A stretch of DNA of 64,000 nt from Gordionus sp. m RMFG-2023 (GCF_954871325.1 NC_088775.1:23599561-23663560); one strand, 5' to 3'; positions 1 to 12,690 are shown, counted from the first letter of the stretch. Notes: a model not told the origin generated them from the letters alone. Numbers and translations: made by a program.

Positions 1-986
1 ATGGACCTGTCTAGACGAGTAACACATTCAATTTTTAGAGATAACTTACCATTTATTTCTTTTATTATATTTTGCAGAGTATTTGAGGCTAATTAGGCAA
101 CATTATATTGAATATTTTGAGATTAATTTTAATATTACCCATGCCTTCTAATTAATGTTGTTAAATTACCTTAAGCCTCTAAATTGAGTCTCAACTTAAA
201 GATTGATTGGAATATTTTTAGTTAAAAACATGTCTATGCTGTTTTATGGTTGACTAAAGTTAGGTCGTTTAACAACACGACTTCAAATATAGGATCAAGA
301 ATTTTTTTAAAACCGCTATCATCGATTAATTTGAATGGTCTGCCATTAAAAGTGACTAACTCAGTACAAACATCGATTATTATTTTTTTTATTTAGTTTT
401 ACTGATATTGTTTGTTCTTTTAATGCTTCTTCTATCGTATGTTGGCTTGATGACATCTTAAACTTTTTTATTTAATTAGGCTTTTGTTGTGATATTTTGT
501 TAATTTTATCGAATAGAGGGTGGTTTCTTTTTATGTGACTCTCAAGATTTGTTTCATGATGGCCTTTCATATTATTTGACTATCAGTAATATTACATTTT
601 GATGTGTCATTTATAATACAATATGTAAATAATTTATATATTGGATTTAAATTTTCTCTAGACAATATAATTTATAAGCTTAAAATATTTAAAAAATGTT
701 GCAAAATGACAATATACTAAAGTTTATAAAAATTATGAATGACACTTATCAATCAAATGTGATTGAAAATATCTTTAAAACAATTCGAATATAATTAAAA
801 TTTTTGCAATATACTAGTAATAACTTACACTTTATTTTATAAACATAAAATCATGATGCTCAAACAGGTTCAGATACATTTTAACGGTTCGGTTCAGGTT
901 AGATTTTTTTTAGCGGTTTAGGTTTCGTTTAGGTTCGATAAAAAATAAAGGTTATTAGATGTTTAATGGTTCGGTTTGGATCCCTG
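1..986. mobile_element. Non-autonomous hAT-like element, GGTTCGG family, copy A (left end outside window)
   Basis: The right end is GGTTCGGTTTGGATCCCTG at 968-986, preceded by degenerate repeats of GGTTCGGTT/GGTTCAGGTT (about 865-980). Almost the whole segment aligns by eye with 20,900-21,620 plus 23,300-23,377 (copy C) and partly with 6,556-6,762 (copy B). Shared blocks include the stretch around ATAGGATCAAGAATTTTT and the stretch around GCAATATACTAGTAATAAC. No open frame of note is present, so it looks non-autonomous. The left terminus lies before base 1. Assignment to hAT rests on the CAGGG...CCCTG ends and the 8-bp TSD of copy C. Confidence 0.7.
153..280. mobile_element. 128-bp hAT MITE nested in copy A
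   Basis: Ends are TAATGTTGTTAAATTACC on the left and, reading inward, TCGTGTTGTTAAACGACC on the right. Flanks are CTTCTAAT (145-152) and CTTCAAAT (281-288), an 8-bp TSD with one mismatch. Copies B and C of the host element lack this insert at the same place (near 6,710 and 21,096), so they act as empty sites. The TGTTGTTAAA terminus is shared with the much larger elements at 44,682 and 51,185. Confidence 0.8.
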
Positions 987-2537
987 ATTTTGATTAACTC
1001 TTAACATCATTGTAAAATGTTTAATTTTATATTTTATTGTGATTTACATACCGATTTATATAGCTATAATATTTTTTTTACCGTATTATATTCGTTCTTC
1101 ATTTATAATTTTCCAATATTTTTTTATTTGTGTTCGAATGGAAATTATTATATTTTCCAATATGATTGATTCTAATTTTAGTTCTAATAATTTATAATGG
1201 TCCAAAAAAATTATTTCATTAAACCCAGATAAAAACTTCCATGGACGGTGTATTTGTACTTATCGACTAGTCTTCTTATTTGTACAGTTAAATAATTTTT
1301 TTAACCCAATTTTTTCTGCCAAAACGTGTCAACTCTTCGATATCCCATACGGGGTTTTGCGCGGCAAAATCAAACACCTCTGCTTGCCTCTTTGGCCTCA
1401 ATAGGTTTTTGTAGTATTGGCAACCTACCTATATATATAACCATAATTTTAAAAATACAAAAAAAATTTGTTTTAAATAATAATCGTTGGCTGTTTATTA
1501 TAGTGTTCTACATTCATTTTGTTTGCAAAATGTTTTTTTATCTCGATAAACTAATTCTTCGTTACTATATTCTTCCATATCAACATTAAAAAAACTAAAA
1601 TATAATTTAGAAAGTCTTGCATTTGTATTAATACATTGTGATTTCCAATTTAAAATACAACTTTTTCAAAAATGCTCAACTAAAAATTTAAAATAAATGG
1701 ATATAAAACACCATAACACTCAACCGGTAATAAAGAATACAATTGTAGTGCTTAATTTCTAAATATAAATTTGACTTTCAAAAATTATAATTAATTGACA
1801 GAATGATAAATTATGGCAATTATTTGCAAAGAAACTACTTATTTATATTTAAAGCTTTTTTAAAATATTTTTTCTCTTCCCTCCATTTTCTGAATTCAAG
1901 ATCAATTTTTACAAAAAAAATCAAAATAAACAAAATATACTCTTACGTGAAAGCCCTTGATAAGATTAATACACCTATCATTCTTATCCCTCTGTTTAGC
2001 AACTTCTGGATGAACGCAAGTGAAATCTCTACTAGATAAAATGGTCATTCTATTAAAATTAACATAAATTTTTTAATAATTCTATTATATGTAATTATTC
2101 TCTTTCTCTCTAACAAATAGTTTAATTGGCGTGTGTAATAAAAGCCAGCAGCATAAAATGAATGCTCAGTTTGACGTAGTTGCTTTGCAATAAATAATAA
2201 AGCTTTTAGATGTTTAGGGTCATTATGCCAATTTACTCTAAAATATGGGTAAGGTTAGGGAGAACAATGGGACTGAAATGGGGGGAGGGCATATGATCCT
2301 CTAAGGTTAATTCTAAAAATAATAGTGAATATATTTGTTTTATATAATTAAATTAAACAATCCTTTATAAGAATAAATAAAAAAAATTCTACTTTTGGCG
2401 AAGAAAGGGATATTATATAATTATTGGGAAATGATATTTTATCAATTTTCGGCAAATTGCTTACCATTGTCAAATTAAAGATTAAGATAGTGTGAAAATA
2501 AAATTACTAATTTTTAAATGAAGTGTAATTTACTTTA
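987..2537. other. AT-rich spacer, no recognised gene
   Basis: Low-complexity AT-rich DNA. One patch at about 1,290-1,430 has clearly higher G+C than its surroundings and stays open on the minus strand for about 45 codons. It contains the residues WDIEELTRFG, but I do not recognise the family. The 87-codon and 78-codon plus-strand frames here have no recognisable motif and are not called as genes. Confidence 0.4.
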
Positions 2538-2545
2538 ATTTTAAT

Positions 2546-5116
2546 CAGGGCAGTAGCCAGGAATTTTCAGCTAGGGTGCCACTATTTTTTAAAAATAAAA
2601 CAAATAATTAAGCATTCGTAGAAATTTTTTAATATTCATTTTTATTAAAAATTTATTAATGTAATATGAATACAAAATAATAGTATAATATAATACGACG
2701 ATTTTTATTTTTAAATTTTAACATAAATGAATTAAAGGATAAATTTTATGTTACTTTTTTCATAATCAATACTAAATCTTGCTTACGTTGATCTTTCATC
2801 GACTCTCGAATGCTCGATAGAACTCTCTTTATTGTAGAGAAAGAGGCCACACAAGAAGTCGTTGGTACCCTAATGATGATGGCTGCTGAGTAGCATTTAT
2901 ATAATTCTTTAAATGCATGATGATATTTTTTTATACATAATATTTAGAATATTTCAAAATTATGTGTTTCTTTAACTTCTGCAGCTAATAATCCTTTAGC
3001 GATTTTCATTTCATGATGTAACGCTTCCATATTTAAGTTTAATAATGATTCTAATCGGGCCATTTTATTTGATATAAAATAATCAGGGTCAAAGGGGGAC
3101 AATGTATTAAAACATGATAGAAGATTATAGTCATCTTGTGTAAATCTATCTAAAAAACGATCAACACAAACAAAGTAATCAATAATTTCATAATTCCTTC
3201 TTAAAGAACTCCAAAAGGAGTCTTTTTCACAACCAAATTGTAATTTGGTTTTGACTAAAAAATCTTGAAAATTTATAGACGTTTTACGTACCCTTGATGA
3301 TTTGTGGGGAGTGAGATTAAATCTTAAGTTTTTCAGCCTTAATTATAATCAAATTAAAAGAATTATCGCTTCTTTTATTTTTTAATATATTGATAACATA
3401 ATTTTTAGCATCCAGTAGATTACTAACTGACTGTAGATACTTATTCAGTGGATCTATTGTTATTATGCCTCATAAATTATAATGGCTAATATAACGTAAT
3501 ATATATTGACGCATTGAGATAAAAGACCAGAGGCTCGACTGAATCATGAGTGGAAACCTCTGAATTAAGAGTCTACTAGAAAAGTAAAATAATACTTCAC
3601 CAATAGTCTGAAAAGTCTCATAAATGATGCGAGATATTTTTAAATGACCAGTCCACCTCTGGTCTAAAAGTCTCTTAAAACATGACCTGTATATTTACAG
3701 AATACTCTAAAATGTCTGAAAAATTATACAATACATTAGATAAATTTTAAAAAAACTAGAAATGATAACAATATTATACCAATTTTGAACCTCAGGATGA
3801 AACTTGTGGTTGTAGCATATAAAAGGAACTTTTTTATTAAATTTTTTTTGAAGGATTTTCACTCCTCCATTTTGATCAGACACGTCTGCACCATCATATA
3901 CCTGACTTATTATATTCGTTGAATTAATAATGCAATCAGTAATGCTTGTAGAAAGACACTGTAAATTAATAATTCGTATTAAATTTTCTTGAATTTCTCC
4001 AGAATAAAATGTAGCGAATAATTATGCTCGGGTTTTTACATCTGATGTATCTTTTGCCTCATCAATAAGACAAAAAATAGGCACTCGTTTTGTTATATTT
4101 ATCTGAGATATTTAAAGCACCATATCTTCCATAATAGATATTACTTCCTTTTGAATCTGGGATGTATATTGAGCATTTTTGGGTATTTCATAATTTTATT
4201 TAATCCAAGATCTTTTTGGATGGTGTATGAAACATTGCTATAAATAGTCCAGAAGAATAAATTATGTTTTCATTTTTTGCAGCATCCGTAATTTTTTTTG
4301 AACCAATCCCAAGAAAAGGTAGCTCCTGTATGCTATATTAATTTAAGATAGTAAAAATTATATTATCATCATTTTTAAAAAACTTCAATGCACAGTTATA
4401 AAAATAAAATAAAACAATGATGAAAATACTATTTAAAAGAATATTAAAATTATAATTGACATCTATATCTATATTCTATATAAAAATATATAATTATAAG
4501 AGAAATTAAAAAAATAATTTAAAATAATATATTGAGGTATGGTCGGGGCTTAATGACCCATGTATGGATATGCAGTTGAATCAAATTTCAATTGATATTC
4601 TTTGTCGGAGGTAAAAGCCTACTTTTGGATCACCTGTGACTAAACGTAACCTTATTATGGTTAATTTATTGGCTTACCAAAATTGTTGTTATCTCAGTAT
4701 TTTCTTCATCTAAAATTCACCGCTGTTTTAAATAATTGATTATATTATAATAATAATATTATGATAGAGCCATAATAAATAAAATAATTATCATTGAAAT
4801 AAGCACAATTTAAACGTGATTAAGCGCCTATATAATGTTATATACAAACACACATGAAAACGATAAATATGAATGAATGATGACTTATTATTGGATAAAA
4901 ATAAAATAGAATAGAAAGAGTTTACAAACTAGACATGTTTTTTGAATAAATATTTAAAATTTATTTTTAAAATATAAAAATAATATATTATAAAAAAAAA
5001 TTTAATTGGGGGGGGGGAATTTATGGGGGCCAAAGATTTTTTCTGGGGGCCAGGTTTGGGGGTCCAAAAATTTTTTGGGTAGGAGGGGCTTCCCCACCCC
5101 AGTGGCTATGGCCCTG
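2546..5116 (-). mobile_element. hAT transposon, 2.57 kb
   Basis: Termini are CAGGGCAGTAGCCAGG and, reading inward from the right, CAGGGCCATAGCCACT. Both ends are flanked by a perfect 8-bp TSD, ATTTTAAT (2,538-2,545 and 5,117-5,124). G-rich tracts lie just inside the right end (5,010-5,110). It carries a broken transposase on the minus strand, described separately. Confidence 0.88.
2751..4095 (-). pseudogene. hAT transposase relic (TTF/ZMYM1-like type)
   Basis: Reading the minus strand from about 4,095, the relic begins with a segment resembling the first catalytic region (IDEAKDTSDV). This is followed by QVYDGADVSDQNGGVK, the counterpart of the family's YDGAxxMSG motif. A long stretch from about 3,300 to 2,751 follows and ends in the C-terminal dimerisation region (PTTSCVASFSTIKRVL, usually TASxERxFSxLK). 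In-frame stops and frameshifts separate the parts, for example a stop after the residues HNFEIF. It is the internal gene of the 2,546-5,116 element and is not expected to make active protein. Family call is from motif recognition only. Confidence 0.7.
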
Positions 5117-5124
5117 ATTTTAAT

Positions 5125-5853
5125 ATAAACATCAAAATAATTTGAGCATAATTGTCATCTTTATATAACGTTACTTGTTAATATAGATATATATATAAAT
5201 CCAATCTATACTAACAAATATTAATTTACCAAACTTCAGGAGTATACTATAATAATATCAATATTATAAAATCTATCAAATCAATGAGTATTAAAAACTC
5301 AATTTAATATATTATTTACATTTTAACTATAATATAAATAAATTATGATATTGACTATCTCAACAATATTATTAAGAAAGTAAAGTTATACAAATATAGT
5401 TAATCTTTCAATGATAGAAAAATACCGTAAGTGTTATGAAATTTCTAAATTAAGCTTTGATATTTATTAAATTAACCAGATATATTTATTGGTAAATATA
5501 AAAAGTTTGAAAATTAAATATTACAAATTTTATGAGAATTATTGTAAAGATTGTCTAAATTAAAGCAAAATTGCCCGAAATACTCTATTTCATATTTTAT
5601 TATATATTTAAGGCATACAATAATCAAAATTTTATTTAATTAATATTTAAATAATATAAACTTGTTTTTAAATTATAATATATCCTAAAACTTTTATAAA
5701 AATTAAAATAATTTGTTGTCTCTAAAAAATGTTTATAAAATTCTTCAGTAATAATGTATATAAATTTGCAAATATAGTTTAGCATAAAATAAGAACTGAA
5801 AAAAACCAGCTAAAAATATTAAAGGGTGCTTTTGTAGTACTAACTTAAACATC
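5125..5853. other. AT-rich spacer, nothing recognised
   Basis: Very AT-rich sequence with no frame, repeat terminus or motif that I can support. Confidence 0.4.
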
Positions 5854-6762
5854 CAGGGATCTAAACCGAAACGAATATCGGTTCGGTTCAGGTTTGGATA
5901 AAAATAACGGTTCAAGGTTCAGGTTCGGTTCATAAAAAATAAAAATATCGGCTAGGTTCGAATCTCTAAAAACCAGTTTGAACACTTTTGTATTCAAACC
6001 TGCATTAGAATTATGTATAATAATTTTTTTTTTATCATTAAAATAAAAACACTTACATAAAACCTTCATTTTTGTTAATTGCACATTATAAAATAATATT
6101 TAATTTATAAATGTAACAAATAAATATCAATGATTTATTTTAATGAGAACAATATTTAACTTTATTTACTTAAAAAGTTTTAATTAAGCCGCACAATGAA
6201 TATATTTTCAAGATTCGTCTCACTCAAATTACATTTATAAGGAGATAGTAAAAATTTAATTGGTGAGAAACATCTTTCTCCATACTAACAGGGGTAGCCG
6301 GCACTGCCAGTATGATATCAGACAATTTGTATTTGTTCTTCTTCATCATTTTCAGACATTTGATTGTCATCATTACTATCCTTCATAAATAATTACACCT
6401 TAATAAGATTTACCCTATTGTCAGTTGTTATAGTGTATTTTGTGATGTTTTGATTTCATAATCATTTAATACTTTTATTAAAAGGAGATAAATTATTTCT
6501 TTTATTGCTAGTGTTCTCAGAACAATTTTTGCATTAATATACTGATTAATCCCAACAATGGACTTGTCTATACGAGTAACACAGTCAATTTTTAGAGATA
6601 ATAACTTACCATTTATTTCATTGATTATATTTTGCCGAATATTTAAGGCTAATTCTGCAACATTAGATTTAATATTTTGGGAATTAATTTTAATAATAAC
6701 CATGCCTTCTAATATAGGATCAATAATTTATTCTGAACCGATATTCGTTTCGGTTTGGATCC
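5854..6762. mobile_element. GGTTCGG-family non-autonomous element, copy B
   Basis: The left end CAGGGATCTAAACCGAAACG and the right end, read inward as GGATCCAAACCGAAACGAAT, are near-perfect inverted repeats extending about 30 bp. The final CTG expected at the right end is missing, and I see no clear TSD. The internal sequence matches copy C at 20,461-23,377 without its Tc1 insert, including the phrase CACTGCCAGTATGAT. Two overlapping frames of 91 and 71 codons on opposite strands are consequences of the repeat and are not called. Confidence 0.7.
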
Positions 6763-8036
6763 ATCATGAGTAGGACTTTAATAATTTATTTTTTTATTCT
6801 GTTTGGTAAGTTTAAAGGGGAAAAGAATTATTGGTAAAAACTGTCAAAATTAAAATCATGCCAGAATGGAGTTATGTAGAAGTTATAACTTTCTGGTTTA
6901 TTTTAATGTTTATTGCCTTCTATTAATTCTTTAATCAATTTCACCAGCCACAAAAAAAACCGAATTACAAACCAAATACAAACTATGATATCACGTCTTA
7001 AGCGTAAAGTCAGCCAAGGATCTTATGTCAATAATTAGTGCATATTTCATATTTTTTAGTACTTCCATGCGTTAGATAGAGTTTTAAAAAAAACATTATT
7101 GACAAAATAAATAAAAAATGCAAAGATTGGCATCATTTTAGTAAGAAAATTATAAAAACAATCAACAATATCATGCCTAGTGTTGTTAAACGGTTCATTT
7201 AGAGCCGATTTTTAAAAAGGGCTAACTCAATATTTTAGCCTGAAAAATTTTACCTAAGAGTCGAGATTTCGCTAATAGATGTCTAAATTGTGCCATCTAT
7301 GAGCAAAATTAAAAAATAAATACAAAAATATCTAATTAGTTTAACAATATAAATTATATTATTAAATTTATAAATTAATTTTAACAAATTTTAAAAATCG
7401 TTATTTTCATTACTATTATAATTTTTAATTAATTTGTGGAAGATTATTCATAATAATCTTTGTTTTTAGTTGTTATAAATTTGCGAATTTAATTTATTTC
7501 AAAATCAAAATGTTCTCCAGCCATTGTGTTTCATATGAAATATAAGTTTACTTTATATTATTGTAGGACGTTTTCCTGAGCTCACTGATGATTTGATTTA
7601 TCTGTTTGTGGGTACGGGTACTGTAAATTATTTTGGGTATCCTGTTCACGGCAAACATAATTAATTTTATTTAAAAAAGAATAGCAAATCGATTATATTT
7701 AAGATTTTAGGGTTTGTATATTATATATCAGATAATACAGCCCTGTCAGAAACCCAGTTCGTAGGATAAAAAATCTCCGAGTGAGGTTCAGGTTTAAAAA
7801 CGTGAAAAATTTAAGTCTTGGCCAGATTTAAAATTTAAAAATCTACACCAATATATATATGTAGGGGTTTTTTTCAGTCAAAGAGTAATGATATTCTTTT
7901 AAATCAGAATATCATTCAAAAAGAAAAAAAAAGAAGGATGGTGTGACTATGCAAGGTGACACTATATAATTGTAAAACTATCATTTCCGTTGAAAATAAA
8001 TAAGAATTGTAAGATAAGGGGTTATTTTATAATTAC
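6763..8036. other. Spacer with one isolated hAT-type terminus
   Basis: At about 7,177 a terminus reading TAGTGTTGTTAAACGG faces right, the same end type as the 44,682 element, but no matching right end follows, so it is probably a deletion remnant. A 22-codon open stretch starting with ATG at about 6,858 could encode a hydrophobic segment (residues VITFWFILMFIAFY). It is too short to call. Nothing else was recognised. Confidence 0.4.
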
Positions 8037-8483
8037 TAGGGATGTGCCAATTTTCAAATTTTTCGCCAGTTCAATATTTCTGATATTCATACATACATAA
8101 CTAATACTAATACGATATTTGGAGTTATTTTATATACCCCCATAGCAATGTTATAAAAAAATTAATAAATTTTCTAAACAATAACTATATACTGTAGACA
8201 TAACAAAAAATTGAAACATTTTGAAATTTTTCATGACTAAGGTAATATTTGGTGCATTATCACAAATGATTACATGTTTTTGGGTTTTCCTATTCCTCAA
8301 TTAACCTCTCATTTAAAATATTGCAATGTTTATGACTGAATGTGATTTGTTTAATATTAAATAAAATACTTTTCTTGCTGGTTGCTGCCAATATTATAAC
8401 AAAAATATAACCAAAAACAATAAAAATATTGAATTGTATGATGTTGGCCCCAATATCTTATATATAACATCGACACAGCCCTA
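8037..8483. mobile_element. Short hAT-like MITE (GGGATGTG ends)
   Basis: The left end TAGGGATGTGCCAATTTT and the right end, read inward as TAGGGCTGTGTCGATGTT, are imperfect inverted repeats. Flanks ATAATTAC and ATAATTTA match at 6 of 8 positions and could be a decayed TSD. No coding frame is present. The terminus resembles that of the element at 10,888-11,689. Confidence 0.5.
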
Positions 8484-9189
8484 ATAATTTATATTTTAGA
8501 AGTTGTAATACACTTTGTTTGTATGGTCTAAAACTTGATCAAGCCAATCAACATCAATCATTAAAAAATAAATTGAAAATGTTAGATATCAAACCCTGAG
8601 TCTTATTTTCACATAAAAAATATGGGTGAGGTATGGTAAGGGGTAGTAAGGGTCAATAGTCTGGTTGCCTTGCACTAAGTCTCTTGCCCAATCATTTTAG
8701 CATACCATTATAAAGTTATAAATGCTAAATAAATTGAACTTTTTAAAAGAACTAGCAAAAAATATATAAGATTGCATTTTTTTTAAAAAAAAACAATGAA
8801 AAGTGAAAGAAAAAATAGAAAACCAATATTATAAACAAATTATTTCATTTTCCTAGTTATTTTTATTAAAATTAGAATTAATTCTCTATTTTTTATAAAT
8901 TAAATTAAAGTAAATGGAACCCAAAAATAATTTATTAAAAAAGCAAAACAAAAACTAAGATAAGATAAAATATTAAATAGTTACTAATTTATTTTTGGTT
9001 CCAGGTCTAAATGGAGATTTTGCAAGACCTTAAAGAACAAGTTGAGATAATGTTCTTTTGGCCAGAACCAGAATGGAGCTAGAAATGGCCTTGAACATTT
9101 GCAATTATTTTGAAATAAATAATGAAATATATTTTAAATATTTTTTAAAAATATATATATTTTATAAAATGCATATTTACAAAATTTAC
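8484..9189. other. AT-rich region downstream of the RTEL1-like exons
   Basis: If the helicase gene continued it should run here on the minus strand after a GT at 9,189. I looked for the next helicase motifs (a SRTHSQ-type motif Ia, a DEAH box) and did not find them here or at lower coordinates. The stretch may be a long intron or foreign DNA. Confidence 0.35.
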
Positions 9190-10067
9190 CTATTAATACT
9201 TTTCTTATTGCTGGACATTTGAGTGGTTTTCATCAGTAAATCTTTTATATATTGATTGCCATTCTCATATTTTGAATTATTTATTTTTTCAGGGCTCAAA
9301 TCATCATATTTTATGTCCATTTTTCTTATTTTATGAGGCTGATAATTAAAATATTTTGATGATTTTGATAACCATTCATCTGAAAGATTGATTGAATTCT
9401 TATCAATATTGATAAGAGGTTGGATTATATTCTTTATATATATATATTAAAATGTATCAATCAATAATTATATATTTTAATATATATGAATCAGTTATAT
9501 TGGTTAGATATAAAAATTAAAATAAATGATCTTAAAAAACGTATCTACTTATAATTTAATTTTTTAATTATAATGCACATTAAACTTGAGTAGATGGTTG
9601 GCTCTTGATAAAATCTTCATCAGAATCTGCAAACGTTTATTTATTATATGTAATAAAAAAATATTACTCCTTCTTTCTTCTAATAAATTAATTGTATAAT
9701 TTTTCTTTTCTTGCATATATTTTAATTTTTTATTTGAAATATCAGAGTTCGGCAAATTATTTTGAAGGATTTTATCTTTTTATTTAAATATAGTTAAATA
9801 TGTTTTTTTTAAATAAACATTTCATATCTCTTTGCCATGCTAAGGTAGCACACAATAAAGATAAAGTTTTGCCAGTGCCAGTTGGACTTTCCAATATGGC
9901 ATATTTTTTGTTCTGAAGTGATTTTATGATCTTACAAAATATTATTTTAAGACAATCGATAAAAGAAAAACTTTCTCCATATAAGCTATTTGACAGGGAT
10001 AAGGGGCATAAGGAAAAAACACCTTAACTCCACTTATCTTAAGTTCAGAATTTTTACATTTCGACAT
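9190..10067 (-). CDS. RTEL1-like DNA helicase, 5' exons only (partial gene)
   Basis: RTEL1 is a nuclear iron-sulfur superfamily-2 helicase (FANCJ/XPD group) that unwinds telomeric and recombination intermediates. Start is ATG at 10,067-10,065. Proposed exons are 10,067-9,972, 9,930-9,819, 9,775-9,668, 9,626-9,586 and about 9,431-9,190. Introns are 41, 43, 41 and about 154 nt, all GT..AG and in consistent phase, giving about 199 residues. Exon 1 holds the Q-motif region [16 protein letters not shown] (residues 17-32). Exon 2 holds the Walker A motif ESPTGTGKT (residues 46-54) followed by [10 protein letters not shown], in the spacing known for RTEL1. The exon 1/2 junction matches the family length exactly when the 41-nt intron is removed; unspliced, it contains a stop. 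Exons 3-5 encode a Lys/Asn/Ser-rich linker. No later helicase motif was found, so the gene is truncated, extends through a very long intron, or is a relic. Exon 5's start is uncertain; an alternative acceptor lies 30 nt further in. FANCJ or DDX11 relatives are less likely. Confidence 0.72.
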
Positions 10068-10162
10068 TAATTTTAAATTTTAAAAAATAATAAATGGATG
10101 CCTGCTAATTATTATTTTATCTAATAAAATCCTAACACCAATGATATATTATTGCCTACACT

Positions 10163-12682
10163 CAGAGTTGGGCAGTACCGCGAATACTTGTATCTAAGAT
10201 ACAAGATCCTTTTGTATCTTTACTCGGTATCTTATTGACATTTTTAAGAAGATACTAGTATCTGTATCTAAGATCCTTTATTTTGAAAAGTATCTTGTAT
10301 CTTTTTCATTTTCTTTAAAAAGATACAGATACAGATTCTTTTTAATATTCATGTTTAAAACATTTACATATCACACAATGTTACTTTATTTTCTTCATGA
10401 AATCTTGTATTATTTTCTTTATTTTTTCCCGCTATATTTTAAATATATTGATAACCAAAATTAGTTGGAAGTTTTACAGGTCACAAAGATTGATAGATTA
10501 AAAATAACAACACCAAAACTAAATAAGATAAGGATATATTTTATATGCAATATTTTTTAATTTGTAGAATGTTTAACAATCATAGTAGTGAAGATGAAAT
10601 TATGGAGATAGGTTCTCTGAATCAAATCCAAATCTTAAAATTCTAGATTGAAAAAGAACAAGGTACAAGCTGAATGTCAAAATTGCACAAGTAAAAAAGT
10701 TATTACAGGCTCAACAAACTCCTCTACAAACTTTGTTAATTAAACATATTAAAGTATATTATACATTTTTATTTTATAATTATTAACATAATAACCTATA
10801 CTTAAGTCGCTCTTAGATAATTGTTATTAAAAATTTTTATAGAAGATAGTTGAATATCAAATTAAAATCATTTTGGATATATATTTTTTCGGGATGTATC
10901 GATACCACTTTTTTGGAGGCCGATCCTATATTCCCGATATTAAATTGATATCGGTCGATTACCGATCAGATATCATATCTAATGATATATTCTGTAAAGA
11001 TACCAATGGTTTTGATTTATAATATACTTTTTATTAGTATAACGTCCATAATTTAACTATACCATAACCATAACTTATGTCATTTAAATATATTATAATG
11101 ATCAGTTATAGTTTATATTCAATTCAATTGCAATTCTATAAAAATATAAAATATTTTTATTGTTAAATTACTTTTATATAATAAGTAAGTAATAACATTT
11201 CACTTTTATATAATAAGTATTATCATTAATCTATATATATAATAAGTAATAAACAATTATATTATGAAATTTGAAATAAATATTTAAAATAATATTTAAC
11301 ATTAATATATCGAAGATTTCTTTTTAGAAATACCAATATTTCAAATTTATCAGAGGTCAGCTTGCGGCGATAGTATCTGTCAATATACTAAAAACAGATT
11401 CTGAAGAAAATTTCTATAATAAACAGAATTAACAAAAAAATAACAATATGGCAAAATGTTTATTAATTATTTATTATTATTAAAAAAATATACATAAAAA
11501 TGTATTACGATTTTATATTTATAAAAATAAATGATCTTAGATATAATTTTTTTTTTAAATTTTATAACATTTTATTTTTGTTAAAGAAGCCATTTTATAT
11601 CGGATCAAATTTTATAATATTGGCCGATAACATATATTTAAAAGGGTGAAGTCGGCCCGATCCGATATAAAATATCGGCACATCCCTAATATATTTTATA
11701 TATAATTATTTTAGCAAGTTCTTATTAGAGGAAATATTTAAGCTACACTTGATATATAACATTAGATAATTTTAAAAGGCTCTTAGTAAAATAATTATAA
11801 TAAAGTAGAATTTAACTTTATTAGTTACTTTTATTTATTTATGATATAAGTAAAATTATATTACAGCATTTATTTACAAAATTTAATAAATTTAAAATGC
11901 ATTAAAGAAAATTGTTATGTATTTAATAATTATAATATAATGTTATACATTATTTTGATATTTTTTATATATAATTAATAATTTTGCAAGGAATATATAA
12001 AAAAATTTGAAAAGAGATCTAAATGATATTTATATATATGATATTACAAATGCAAGAATTAATAAGTCATATTAGAAAATAAACTAATTTAAAAAATACA
12101 TTAATATCACAAACAAGTAATGATAAATACTTATTAAAGATAATGAATAAAATAAAACTAGTATATTTTTTTAGAGACGCCATTTAGCCATATACTCCGA
12201 ATATAAGCTATATTTAAAACAACACAGAAAATAACCTGCAAATTCTAATAAAACATTTGATTTAATTTTTTTTTCTTATTTGCAAATTTTCAACTTCCAT
12301 TAAATATATTACTCTTCCTTCCCTGTTTAAGCTATTAATGGGCAAAAACTAATATTAAAATCCCTGTTTATTATAATTAATTCATTAATAAATATTTTAT
12401 TAATTATTGCAAATATTCATTCTTATATGTGTATGCTATGTTCTTCACAAATAAATAATAAAAACTGTATTTTATAAACTATTCTAATTTAATTGGTAAT
12501 GATAATTTAAAAGTATCTTGTATTTAAAATACTCTAATTTAGTAAAAGATACAAGTATCTTTTATCTTGTATATTTTTGATATTTTGAAAAAGATACTAG
12601 TATCTGTATCCAAGATTCATTTTTTTATTAAGAATCTGTATCTGTATCTAGATTCTTTTTCTGGAGGACCTGCCCAACTCTG
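10163..12682. mobile_element. hAT element, CAGAGTTGGGCAG family, 2.52 kb
   Basis: The left end CAGAGTTGGGCAGTACC and the right end, read inward as CAGAGTTGGGCAGGTCC, are flanked by a perfect 8-bp TSD, CCTACACT (10,155-10,162 and 12,683-12,690). Subterminal arrays of the GATACAAG/GTATCT type occur at both ends (10,190-10,330 and 12,510-12,660), as expected for hAT transposase binding sites. No transposase was recognised inside, so it is non-autonomous or gutted. It sits 96 bp upstream of the RTEL1-like start codon. The same termini occur at 61,494. Confidence 0.88.
10888..11689. mobile_element. ~800-bp hAT-like MITE nested in 10,163-12,682
   Basis: The left end TTCGGGATGTATCGATACC and the right end, read inward as TTAGGGATGTGCCGATAT, are inverted repeats that continue as degenerate ATCGG/CCGAT repeats. 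Candidate TSD TATATTTT flanks both sides, but it sits in AT-rich sequence, so the exact borders are soft. No coding frame was found. Confidence 0.65.
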
Positions 12683-12690
12683 CCTACACT

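Noticed and set aside
6858-6925. Small one-helix membrane protein starting MPEWSY
   Set aside because: Only 22 codons before a stop; a spliced extension is conceivable but no splice sites or family match could be supported.
9564-9755. Stand-alone 63-codon gene on the minus strand
   Set aside because: It is exon 3 of the RTEL1-like gene read through into the following intron; proper splicing changes its end.
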